The notes under the pieces are model-generated. The model was not told the DNA's origin. It saw only the letters and a list, made by a program, of their open reading frames with translations, and did no database searches. From Bacteroidales bacterium UBA1064 (GTDB lineage Bacteria; Bacteroidota; Bacteroidia; Bacteroidales; Tenuifilaceae), in contig DCDD01000027.1 in assembly GCA_002316235.1 (NCBI GenBank), forward strand, positions 1 to 15,620: a stretch of DNA of 15,620 nucleotides, in the 5' to 3' direction. Below, in pieces: positions 1-6,849 of the stretch (the first letter of the stretch is position 1; each line of letters opens with the position of its first letter). The position numbers and the translations under genes are program-made.

Positions 1-59
1 TAATTAACCTTTTTTAGATGTACAGCTTGTTTCAAGTTTTAATTTACCGCTAAGTTTTA

Positions 60-67
60 TAACTTTG
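60..67 (+). promoter_or_regulatory. Candidate -7 promoter element for the bamD operon
   Basis: TAACTTTG matches the Bacteroidota sigma factor -7 consensus TAnnTTTG. No clear TTTG or TTG lies 17-23 bases upstream, so the -33 half is weak. Transcription from here would give a leader of roughly 105 bases before the ATG at 180. I see no other structured element in positions 1-179. Confidence 0.4.
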
Positions 68-179
68 CCTGCTATTTTATGCTACTGCAAGCTGCAAAAC
101 AGCCTACGAAAAAGGGCTCAAATAGCAGTTTGTTTAATTTTCAGCTAAAGAGAGTAAGCAGCATTAAACAAGCCCGATA

Positions 180-992
180 ATGACAAAACACAGAGATACC
201 AAGGGAATTTTATTTCTTTTTACAATTCTTGCCACCATTTTCATGGTTTCTTGCAGCGGTTATGAAAAACTCCTGAAGAGTAAGGATTACGAGTATAAGT
301 ACAAAAAAGCACTGGAGTACTACGAAAAAAAAGAACATTACCGCTACACCACGCTGCTGGAGCAGCTATCGCCCATCTACAAGGGAACCTTTAGATCGGA
401 TACTATAGAATACTACATTGCACAAGGCTACTACTACCAGGGCGACTACCTGCTTGCTGGTCATAGCTATGACAAGTTTAGGCAGACATTTCAACGAAGC
501 GCTTTTACCGAGGATGCCGAGTTCATGTATGCCTACTGCTTCTATAAATCTTCACCCCGTCCGGAACTCGACCAGGCCAGTACCCAGGAAGCAATTGAGG
601 CTTTCGTGGAATTTCTCACCCGCTTTCCTAGTACCAACCGTAGGACCGAGGTTAACGGGTTGCTCACCGAGCTCAGGGAAAAATTGGTGGAAAAGTCCTA
701 CCTCAGCTCTAAGCTATACTATAAAATTGGCGATTATAAGGCTGCAATCGTCGCCATTCAGAACAGCTTGAAGGATTTTCCAAACAGTAAGTACCGTGAA
801 GAGCTATCCTACCTGCTGGTTAAATCGTCGTACCTGCTTGCCGAAAACAGCATTCCCAATAAGCAAAGGGAACGCTACCAAAATACCATTGACCAGTACT
901 ATACCTTTGTTGGCGAGTTTCCGGAATCACCCTACTTGCCCGAGGCTAAAAAGATGTATGAGAGCTCAATGAAAGTTTTGCAAATCAACTAA
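180..992 (+). CDS. bamD: Outer membrane protein assembly factor BamD (lipoprotein)
   Basis: This is an essential periplasm-facing lipoprotein of the BAM complex that folds beta-barrel proteins into the outer membrane. The 270-residue protein begins with a lipoprotein signal: basic start, hydrophobic stretch at about 9-23, then MVSC with the lipidated Cys at 25. The mature start (SGYEKLLKSKD) is typical of Bacteroidota BamD. The rest is alpha-helical and tyrosine-rich, with TPR-like pairs such as ALEYYEKKEHYRYTTLLEQL, YYIAQGYYYQGDYLLA and KLYYKIGDYKAAIVAIQ, as expected for the five-TPR BamD fold. The ATG at 180 is chosen because it directly precedes the signal peptide. It is the first gene of a dense + strand cluster, with rpoZ following after 17 bases. 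Family assignment rests on the lipobox, TPR pattern, length and neighbourhood. Confidence 0.9.
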   Translation: MTKHRDTKGILFLFTILATIFMVSCSGYEKLLKSKDYEYKYKKALEYYEKKEHYRYTTLLEQLSPIYKGTFRSDTIEYYIAQGYYYQGDYLLAGHSYDKFRQTFQRSAFTEDAEFMYAYCFYKSSPRPELDQASTQEAIEAFVEFLTRFPSTNRRTEVNGLLTELREKLVEKSYLSSKLYYKIGDYKAAIVAIQNSLKDFPNSKYREELSYLLVKSSYLLAENSIPNKQRERYQNTIDQYYTFVGEFPESPYLPEAKKMYESSMKVLQIN

Positions 993-1009
993 CAATCAAT
1001 AGTAAACCC

Positions 1010-1345
1010 ATGGATTTAAAAAAAATGAACGTTCCGGCTTCGACCATCACGCGCAACCTTGACGAGCTAGATAAGGAAACCGGGAATATTTACCAAACGG
1101 TCAGAATTATTGCCAAAAGGGCTAACAAGCTGAGCGTTGACATTAAGCAGGAGCTAAACCATAAGCTCGAGGAGTTTGCCTACTACACCGATAACCTTGA
1201 AGAGGTGTTTGAAAACAGGGAGCAAATAGAAATATCAAAGTACTACGAGAAGCTGCCTAAACCAACCCTTATTGCCATTCAGGAATTTATGGATGGAAAG
1301 CTTTACTACAAAATGGTTGATAACACCGAAGTTACCAACCAGTAA
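1010..1345 (+). CDS. rpoZ: DNA-directed RNA polymerase omega-like subunit, Bacteroidota type
   Basis: This 111-residue protein matches the Bacteroidota version of the RNA polymerase omega subunit, which helps beta-prime fold and assemble. Recognisable segments are TGNIYQTVRIIAKRANKLS at 24-42 (the conserved omega arginine/alanine helix) and ENREQIEISKYYEKLPKPT at 68-86, a block I recognise as strongly conserved in this phylum. It is longer than proteobacterial omega in the linker and shares only the core helix. It starts 17 bases after bamD and its TAA overlaps the coaBC ATG by one base (TAATG at 1343-1347), which suggests translational coupling. No unusual features are seen. Confidence 0.88.
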   Translation: MDLKKMNVPASTITRNLDELDKETGNIYQTVRIIAKRANKLSVDIKQELNHKLEEFAYYTDNLEEVFENREQIEISKYYEKLPKPTLIAIQEFMDGKLYYKMVDNTEVTNQ

Positions 1346-2556
1346 TGCGTCTGGCGGGGAAACATATAATTCTTGGCGTTACCGGCAGCATTGCAGCCTA
1401 CAAGGCAGCTATTCTTACACGTCTGCTGATTAAAGAAGGTGCTGAGGTTAAGGTTATTATGACCCCTCATGCCAAGGAGTTCATCACCCCGCTTACCCTG
1501 GCAACCCTTTCAAAAAACCCCATTCTGGTTGACTTCTTTAACCCCGAGAATGGCGGGTGGAATAGTCATGTTGATTTGGGACTTTGGGCAGACCTGTTTC
1601 TGATAGCTCCAGCCTCGGCTAACACCATGGCAAAAATGGCAAGTGGTGTTGCCGATAACCTGCTGCTCACCACATACCTCTCGGCCAGATGCCCTGTTAT
1701 GCTGGCTCCCGCCATGGATATGGATATGTATAGCCATCCCGCTACACAAAAAAATATTCAGATTCTTAAAAGTTACGGGAATATTTTTGTTGAGGCTGCT
1801 ACAGGGGAACTAGCCAGCGGGCTATCCGGCAAAGGCAGAATGGAGGAACCCGAAAATATTCTACAACACGTAGTCAACCTTTTTTTGGCGGCTAACCGGT
1901 TTAATGGATACAAGGTACTAATAACCTCGGGTCCTACTTATGAGCCCATCGATCCCGTTCGCTTTATTGGTAATTATTCCAGCGGAAAAATGGGAACTGC
2001 CATTGCCACCGCCATTGCGCAACAAGGAGCACAGGTTACCTTCATCACTGGTCCGGCAGCTGTTGAACCACAACATCCTTCGGTTAAAATTGTCAGGGTT
2101 AAAACCGCCTCCGAAATGCTGGAGCAGGCAAAAAATGAATTTGACAGCTGTCAGGTTGCCATTCTTGCAGCAGCAGTGGCAGATTTCGCTCCAGCTAACA
2201 CCTCAACCGATAAAATTAAAAGGGGGAAGGAAAATCTTGACCTACAACTTGAGCCGACAACAGATATTGCGGAAACACTCGGTAAGATGAAGCGGCAGAA
2301 TCAAATCATCGTCGGTTTTGCCCTTGAAACCCACAACGAGGTTGAAAATGCCATTGACAAGCTAACCCGAAAAAACCTGGACATCATAGTACTTAACTCC
2401 CTGAACGATGCCGGCGCTGGTTTTGGCCATAACACCAACAAGATTACCCTAATTGACCGCAATGGTAAACAAAAATCCTTTGAGCTAAAGCCTAAATCAG
2501 AGGTAGCCCAAGATATAGCCAACGCCATAATTGACCTGCTTCAACAAGCAAAATAG
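1345..2556 (+). CDS. coaBC: Bifunctional phosphopantothenoylcysteine decarboxylase / phosphopantothenate-cysteine ligase (CoaBC)
   Basis: Catalyses two coenzyme A steps: ligation of cysteine to 4'-phosphopantothenate (CoaB) and FMN-dependent decarboxylation to 4'-phosphopantetheine (CoaC). At 403 residues it has the usual length. The N-terminal flavoprotein half shows GVTGSIAAYKAA at 11-22, the catalytic His75 (SHVDLGLWAD) and APASANTMAKMASG at 88-101. The C-terminal ligase half shows TSGPTYEPIDPVRFIGNYSS at 194-213 with Arg206 and Asn210, AAAVADF at 275-281, and the lysine motif DKIKRGK at 289-295. Two CoaC positions differ from the E. coli enzyme: PAMD (Asp125 instead of Asn125) and LASG (Ser158 instead of Cys158); see findings. 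It overlaps rpoZ by one base. I take it as functional because the frame is intact and both domains are complete. Confidence 0.95.
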   Translation: MRLAGKHIILGVTGSIAAYKAAILTRLLIKEGAEVKVIMTPHAKEFITPLTLATLSKNPILVDFFNPENGGWNSHVDLGLWADLFLIAPASANTMAKMASGVADNLLLTTYLSARCPVMLAPAMDMDMYSHPATQKNIQILKSYGNIFVEAATGELASGLSGKGRMEEPENILQHVVNLFLAANRFNGYKVLITSGPTYEPIDPVRFIGNYSSGKMGTAIATAIAQQGAQVTFITGPAAVEPQHPSVKIVRVKTASEMLEQAKNEFDSCQVAILAAAVADFAPANTSTDKIKRGKENLDLQLEPTTDIAETLGKMKRQNQIIVGFALETHNEVENAIDKLTRKNLDIIVLNSLNDAGAGFGHNTNKITLIDRNGKQKSFELKPKSEVAQDIANAIIDLLQQAK

Positions 2557-2577
2557 TACAAACCAACGGGAATCGCC

Positions 2578-3501
2578 ATGCACAAGTCTTTTGCTAAGCT
2601 GATGTTAACCCTTCTGCTCATTGCCCCGCTGGTACTCGATGGACAGGAGTTAAGGTGCAATGTGCAGATTAACTCCCAAAAAATTCAGGGCACTAATCGC
2701 ACTATTTTTCAAACGCTCCAAACAGCCATCTACGAGTTCATGAACAACACGGCATGGACTAACCACGTTTACGGTTTCGACGAGCGTATTGAATGCAGCA
2801 TAATGCTTAACATCACCGAACAGCTGGGATCTGACGAATTTAAGGGAACCCTCCAGGTACAATCGCGCCGGCCGGTATTCAACTCGTCCTACAACACCAC
2901 CATGCTCAACTTTCAGGATAACAACCTGCACTTTCGCTATAGAGAATTTGACAAGATTGAGTTCTCCGAAAACAGCCATCTCAGCAATCTTTCATCCATT
3001 CTGGCGTTCTACGCTTACATTATACTAGGAATTGACTACGATTCATTTTCCATGCTTGGCGGTACCGATTATCTCCTTAAAGCCGAAAAAGTAGTGAACA
3101 ACGCCCAGAATGCACCTGAGCGGGGATGGAAAGCCTACGAGGGAAACCGAAAGAACAGGTACTGGATGATTGAAAACCTTCTAAACTCCAAATACCGGCC
3201 TCTTCGAGAGGTGCTCTACCGTTACCATCGCTTAGGACTAGACCGGATGAGCGATAAGGCAGTGGAGGGTAGAGCAGAAATAGCTGAGTGTATGGCCACC
3301 CTTCAAAAGGTATACCGCGAAAAACCCGACCCTTACCTCTTTGCCCTGCAGCTTTTCTTTGACGCCAAAAGTGACGAGCTGGTAAATATTTTCTCGGAAT
3401 CGTTCCCCTCCGAAAAGGCCAGGGTAGTTAACATTCTTACCGAAATTGACAATGCCAACGCTGGCAAGTACCAGAAAATACTGGAGCAAAAGAATAGCTA
3501 G
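2578..3501 (+). CDS. porD: DUF4835 family secreted protein, probable type IX secretion-associated PorD
   Basis: A 307-residue exported protein. It has a cleavable signal peptide (positively charged start, hydrophobic core at about 7-20, likely cleavage just before QELRCNVQIN). The N-terminal pattern QELRCNVQINSQKIQGTNRT followed by FQTLQTAIYEFMNNTAWT is characteristic of the DUF4835 family. Members are commonly labelled PorD because of association with the Bacteroidota type IX secretion system. A biochemical role is not established to my knowledge, so the symbol is given with moderate confidence. The middle contains LSSILAFYAYIILGIDYDSF, another conserved family block. It lies 21 bases after coaBC and just before recN, the same context I recall in other Bacteroidota. 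No lipobox was seen, so a soluble periplasmic location is inferred. Confidence 0.8.
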   Translation: MHKSFAKLMLTLLLIAPLVLDGQELRCNVQINSQKIQGTNRTIFQTLQTAIYEFMNNTAWTNHVYGFDERIECSIMLNITEQLGSDEFKGTLQVQSRRPVFNSSYNTTMLNFQDNNLHFRYREFDKIEFSENSHLSNLSSILAFYAYIILGIDYDSFSMLGGTDYLLKAEKVVNNAQNAPERGWKAYEGNRKNRYWMIENLLNSKYRPLREVLYRYHRLGLDRMSDKAVEGRAEIAECMATLQKVYREKPDPYLFALQLFFDAKSDELVNIFSESFPSEKARVVNILTEIDNANAGKYQKILEQKNS

Positions 3502-3519
3502 CCTAAACCCCTTGTGCCG

Positions 3520-5190
3520 ATGCTTCGGAAACTCTACATACAAAACTACGCCATAATTGATGAGCTGACCATAGAGTTTCAACCTGGCCTGAATATCATT
3601 ACAGGTGAAACCGGAGCCGGAAAATCAATCCTGCTGGGAGCGCTCATGCTCATTCTGGGCCAAAGGGTTGATGCGTCTATACTGAAAGACCAGTCAAAAA
3701 GCTGCATAGTTGAGGGGGAGTTTGACATCAGCAGCTACGACCTTGATGACTTTTTCCGAGTAAACGATTTGGATTACAACCCAACTACCATTGTCCGCAG
3801 ACAGATAGGCGAATCGGGCAAATCAAGGGCTTTCATAAACGAGATTCCGGTTAACCTCACACTTCTTAAGGAACTAGGTGACCGCCTCATAGACATTCAT
3901 TCACAGCATCAAAACCTCCTGCTGGGAACCTCCCGCTTTCAGCTTAATGTGGTTGACACCTACGCCATTCCCAAAAACTTGCAATCCGCCTACCTAGAAA
4001 CGTACTTAAACTACCGCCAGCTTGAGGCTGAGCTAAAAAAACTTGAAGACGAAGCAGCAAATTTTGGTCGAGATTTTGACTACCTGCAGCACCAGCTGGA
4101 GGAGCTACGCGCTGCTAACCTTAAAGAGGGCGAGCTGGAGGAACTGGAGATTGAACAAGCAAAACTTACCCACGCAACCGAAATTAAATCGGCATTGGAA
4201 TTCACCATAAATGCAGCTAGCAACGACGAAACATCGGCCATAGCCCTGCTAAAAGAAGCTTCTGCAAGCCTTAAAAAAATATCGCCCTACTATCCTGCTG
4301 CCGATGAGCTGGAACATCGTTTGGAAAGCTGCCGCATTGAGCTGAGGGATATTGTAGATGAAGCGGAGCGACGCAGCTCACAGGTTAATGTTGACGACGA
4401 GCTGCTGGCTAGCGTATCGCAGCGTATCGACCTGCTCTACACCCTACTGCAAAAACACCGTAAGGGAACCATGACCGAGCTGATTGCCTACCGTAACTCG
4501 ATAGAGGAAAGGGTAAACCACATTTCTGGGATGGAGTTTAACCTGGAAACAAGACGCAAGGATCTGGAGCGTAGAGGACATGAACTTAGAAAGAAAGCAG
4601 ACGAGCTGTCAATCCTAAGGCGAAAAGCAGCAGCGCCCATTGAACAAAGCATAACAGAACTGCTTATCCAACTTGGAATTAAGCATGCCATTTTTAAGGT
4701 TGATATTCAGCCTGTTAACGAATTCCAACCTTGGGGAACCGATAGGGTAACCTTTTACTTCTCGGCCAACAGCCAGATTCCACCCATGGAGCTTTCAAAA
4801 ATTGCCTCGGGAGGCGAGCTGTCGCGAGTCATGCTCAGCTTAAAATCGCTACTGGTTAAAGCCTCGGGACTTCCAACCATAATATTTGATGAAATTGACA
4901 CCGGTGTTTCCGGAGAAATTGCCGATAAGATGGGCAGCATCATCCACACCATGGCTAAGAACATGCAGGTAATAAATATCACCCATCTTCCCCAAATAGC
5001 GGCTAAGGGCAAAACACACTTTTTGGTTTACAAGGAAAATCAGGAGCTGCGCTCCACAACAGGAATAAAACTACTCACCCCGGAAGAAAGGGTTGTTGAA
5101 ATTGCCAAAATGCTTAGTGGGGAAAAGATGTCCGATGCTGCAATTTTAAATGCCAGAGAGCTGCTAAAATCAAACGGTAGCCTAAACTAA
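3520..5190 (+). CDS. recN: DNA repair protein RecN
   Basis: An SMC-like ATPase that acts early in recombinational repair of double-strand breaks. Using the ATG at 3520 it is 556 residues. The Walker A motif GETGAGKS is at 29-36, the signature SGGELSR at about 430-436, and the Walker B and D-loop region IIFDEIDTGVSG at 454-465. The central third is charged, helical and coiled-coil-like (for example the leucine/glutamate-rich stretch around 160-215). An in-frame GTG at 3514 would add Val/Met-Pro, but MLRKLYIQNYAIIDEL is the normal RecN start, so the ATG is preferred. It lies 18 bases after porD. Its stop codon sits inside a short CTAAA tandem repeat. Complete and apparently unremarkable. Confidence 0.95.
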   Translation: MLRKLYIQNYAIIDELTIEFQPGLNIITGETGAGKSILLGALMLILGQRVDASILKDQSKSCIVEGEFDISSYDLDDFFRVNDLDYNPTTIVRRQIGESGKSRAFINEIPVNLTLLKELGDRLIDIHSQHQNLLLGTSRFQLNVVDTYAIPKNLQSAYLETYLNYRQLEAELKKLEDEAANFGRDFDYLQHQLEELRAANLKEGELEELEIEQAKLTHATEIKSALEFTINAASNDETSAIALLKEASASLKKISPYYPAADELEHRLESCRIELRDIVDEAERRSSQVNVDDELLASVSQRIDLLYTLLQKHRKGTMTELIAYRNSIEERVNHISGMEFNLETRRKDLERRGHELRKKADELSILRRKAAAPIEQSITELLIQLGIKHAIFKVDIQPVNEFQPWGTDRVTFYFSANSQIPPMELSKIASGGELSRVMLSLKSLLVKASGLPTIIFDEIDTGVSGEIADKMGSIIHTMAKNMQVINITHLPQIAAKGKTHFLVYKENQELRSTTGIKLLTPEERVVEIAKMLSGEKMSDAAILNARELLKSNGSLN

Positions 5191-5201
5191 ACTAAACTAA
5201 A
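5182..5201 (+). repeat. Tandem repeat (CTAAA) x4 across the recN stop codon
   Basis: Four exact copies of CTAAA run from 5182 to 5201 and are followed by C. The last recN codons (CTA AAC TAA) lie inside the first two units. The repeat ends in the AT-rich upstream region of fabI. Confidence 0.85.
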
Positions 5202-5217
5202 CAAAAATTTACCTTTA

Positions 5218-5246
5218 TTGTTTAGTATTTGTTAAACCTAATTTTG
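5218..5246 (+). promoter_or_regulatory. Promoter of fabI
   Basis: TTG at 5218-5220 and TAATTTTG at 5239-5246 match the Bacteroidota -33 (TTTG) and -7 (TAnnTTTG) elements with an 18-base spacer. The fabI ATG begins only four bases after the -7 box, so the predicted transcription start falls at or within a few bases of the ATG. That implies a leaderless or nearly leaderless mRNA. Confidence 0.6.
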
Positions 5247-5250
5247 TGAT

Positions 5251-6090
5251 ATGGCCTACAACTTACTAAAAGGGAAAAAGGGGCTAATTTTTGGCGCCTT
5301 AAACGAGAAATCCATTGCGTGGAAGGTAGCCGAGAGAGCTCACGAAGAGGGTGCAGAAATAGTGCTCTCTAACACCGCTGTTGCCATGAGAATGGGCAGC
5401 ATAGACGAACTTGCTGCGAAATGTAACGCTATTATTATCCCTGCTGATGCCACAAGCATTCCTGACTTGGAGAACTTGACAGACAAGACCATGGAGCATT
5501 TTGGTGGAAAGTTCGACTTTATCCTGCACTCCATTGGGATGTCGCCCAATGTCAGGAAAGGAAGAACGTACGATGATCTGGACTACGACTACCTGCAAAA
5601 AACGCTGGACATCTCCGCCATATCTTTTCACAAAATCATTCAAACCTGCTGGAAAAAGGATGCTATTACGCATGGAGGCTCAATTGTTGCACTCTCCTAT
5701 ATTGCTGCCCAACGCACACTTTACGGTTACAACGACATGGCCGATGCAAAAGCCCTTTTAGAATCGATTGCCCGCAGCTTCGGTTACATATATGGTAGGG
5801 AGCGCGGTGTTAGAATTAATACCGTTTCGCAATCTCCAACCGAAACAACTGCCGGTAGCGGTGTTATGGGTTTTGATGCCCTACTCGATTTCTCCAACCG
5901 TATGTCACCAATAGGCAACGCCAACGCAGACGATTGTGCCGACTTTTGCATAACCCTATTTAGCGACCTCACCCGAAAAATCACCATGCAGAATATATAC
6001 AACGATGGTGGATTCTCCAGCATGGGTATGAGCAATAAGGCAATGGCTATATACAACCGGAACCTGGAGGAGTGCAAGGACTGCAACTAG
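5251..6090 (+). CDS. fabI: Enoyl-[acyl-carrier-protein] reductase, NADH type (FabI)
   Basis: Reduces trans-2-enoyl-ACP to acyl-ACP in the last step of each fatty acid elongation cycle (type II synthesis, cytoplasm). The 279-residue protein is a short-chain dehydrogenase. The variant FabI nucleotide motif is LIFGALNEKSIAWKVA at 12-27, with LHSIGMSPN at 92-100. The catalytic set Tyr150, Tyr160 and Lys167 (SYIAAQRTLYGYNDMADAK) has the FabI spacing Tyr-x6-Lys. The substrate-loop region reads SQSPTETTAGSGVMGF, and NIYNDGGFSSMG lies near the end. The C-terminal tail NLEECKDCN carries two cysteines. It starts with ATG right behind its own promoter, 60 bases after recN, and ends 54 bases before a strong terminator, so it is probably a single-gene unit. 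Confidence 0.95.
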   Translation: MAYNLLKGKKGLIFGALNEKSIAWKVAERAHEEGAEIVLSNTAVAMRMGSIDELAAKCNAIIIPADATSIPDLENLTDKTMEHFGGKFDFILHSIGMSPNVRKGRTYDDLDYDYLQKTLDISAISFHKIIQTCWKKDAITHGGSIVALSYIAAQRTLYGYNDMADAKALLESIARSFGYIYGRERGVRINTVSQSPTETTAGSGVMGFDALLDFSNRMSPIGNANADDCADFCITLFSDLTRKITMQNIYNDGGFSSMGMSNKAMAIYNRNLEECKDCN

Positions 6091-6144
6091 GCTAACCTTT
6101 CGCTTGGTACGGTTAACCTGACTTTTCTACAAGCAATTAAATAC

Positions 6145-6172
6145 AAAAACCTCGGGAAATCCCGAGGTTTTT
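6145..6172. terminator. Bidirectional intrinsic terminator between fabI and tRNA-Asp
   Basis: AAAAACCTCGGG at 6145-6156 pairs perfectly with CCCGAGGTTTTT at 6161-6172 across a four-base loop (AAAT). The GC stem is seven base pairs (6150-6156 with 6161-6167), and each strand has a T-run after the stem. It can therefore end fabI transcription on the + strand and tRNA-Asp transcription on the - strand. Confidence 0.9.
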
Positions 6173-6174
6173 TG

Positions 6175-6249
6175 CGGTCCGGACGAGGCTCGAACTCGCG
6201 ACCCCATGCGTGACAGGCATGTATTCTAACCAAACTGAACTACCGGACC
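6175..6249 (-). tRNA. tRNA-Asp (anticodon GTC)
   Basis: Read on the - strand, a 75-base cloverleaf folds completely. The acceptor arm GGTCCGG pairs with CCGGACC (6243-6249 with 6176-6182), with discriminator G. The D arm is GTTC/GAAT. The anticodon stem CATGC/GCATG encloses the seven-base loop CTGTCAC with anticodon GTC, and the T arm GCGAG/CTCGT encloses TTCGAGC. The 3' CCA is not encoded and must be added after transcription. The 3' end lies two bases from the symmetric terminator it shares with fabI. A promoter with a good -7 box lies about 20-30 bases upstream. Confidence 0.97.
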
Positions 6250-6271
6250 AATAGCTTATAACAAAACATTG

Positions 6272-6302
6272 CAAAGGTAGAACATTCCCAGCAATAATAC
6301 AA
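6272..6302 (-). promoter_or_regulatory. Promoter of tRNA-Asp
   Basis: On the - strand, TTG (6300-6302) is followed after 20 bases by TACCTTTG (6272-6279), a full match to TAnnTTTG. Predicted transcription begins about 20 bases before the mature tRNA 5' end at 6249. The element lies just after the rsmD stop, so the tRNA can be transcribed independently of the rsmD operon. Confidence 0.6.
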
Positions 6303-6309
6303 GATTCCC

Positions 6310-6849
6310 CTAAATATTTTTTCTAAAAAAGCTAAAATTCACACTCCCGTAACGCCGGTGGTCTATAAGCTGCTTTAGCCCCGAAAAGCTGTACCGGTCG
6401 GAATGCTCGACCACCAACCATCCATCTTCGTCAAGCAAATCCTTTGAAAGTATCAACTCTGGGAGCGTGCTGATGCCCTCCATATCGTAGGGAGGATCAG
6501 CAAATATTAGCCCATAGCGACAGGTGCTTCGGCTGATAAACGAGAATACATCCTGTCTGATTACTGATATGGAGGTAACGCCCAGCCTGAGCGCACTATC
6601 CTTAATAAACTTCTGATGAGCATAAATTTTTTCAACGGCATCAATATGGCGTGCCCCTCTGGAGGCAAACTCCAGGCTTATGCTGCCCGTACCGGAAAAT
6701 AAATCTAAAACCGTAAGTTCCTCAAAATCAAAGTAGTTACTCAGAACGTCGAAAAGACCTTCCTTGGCAAAATCTGTAGTAGGCCGAGCCCCAAAGTTTT
6801 TAGGAGGATCAAACCTTCGTCCCCTTAGTGAGCCGCCTACTATTCGCAT
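6310..6849 (-). CDS. rsmD: 16S rRNA (guanine(966)-N2)-methyltransferase RsmD
   Basis: Uses S-adenosylmethionine to methylate N2 of G966 in 16S rRNA during small-subunit assembly. The 179-residue length is normal. It shows the family start RIVGGSLRGRRF (2-13), the RPTTDFAKEGLFDVL block at 22-36 (family pattern RPTxxxxREALFN), the SAM-binding motif I LDLFSGTGSISLEFASRGA at 48-66, and the catalytic motif DPPYD at 118-122. The ATG at 6849 lies inside the end of the upstream DUF3822 gene (10-base overlap), so the two are co-transcribed and probably translationally coupled. It is complete. Confidence 0.95.
   Translation of the reverse strand: MRIVGGSLRGRRFDPPKNFGARPTTDFAKEGLFDVLSNYFDFEELTVLDLFSGTGSISLEFASRGARHIDAVEKIYAHQKFIKDSALRLGVTSISVIRQDVFSFISRSTCRYGLIFADPPYDMEGISTLPELILSKDLLDEDGWLVVEHSDRYSFSGLKQLIDHRRYGSVNFSFFRKNI

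Noticed and set aside
26..40. CTTG-TTT-CAAG followed by TTTT as a terminator of a gene left of the window
   Set aside because: The stem is only four base pairs and low in GC, too weak to support.
418..771. Open frame inside bamD in another phase
   Set aside because: It is fully contained in bamD, has no recognisable domain, and its composition is that of a frame-shifted copy of a real gene.
3514..3519. GTG start for recN two codons upstream
   Set aside because: MLRKLYIQNYAIIDE from the ATG at 3520 is the normal family start, and the GTG adds nothing conserved.
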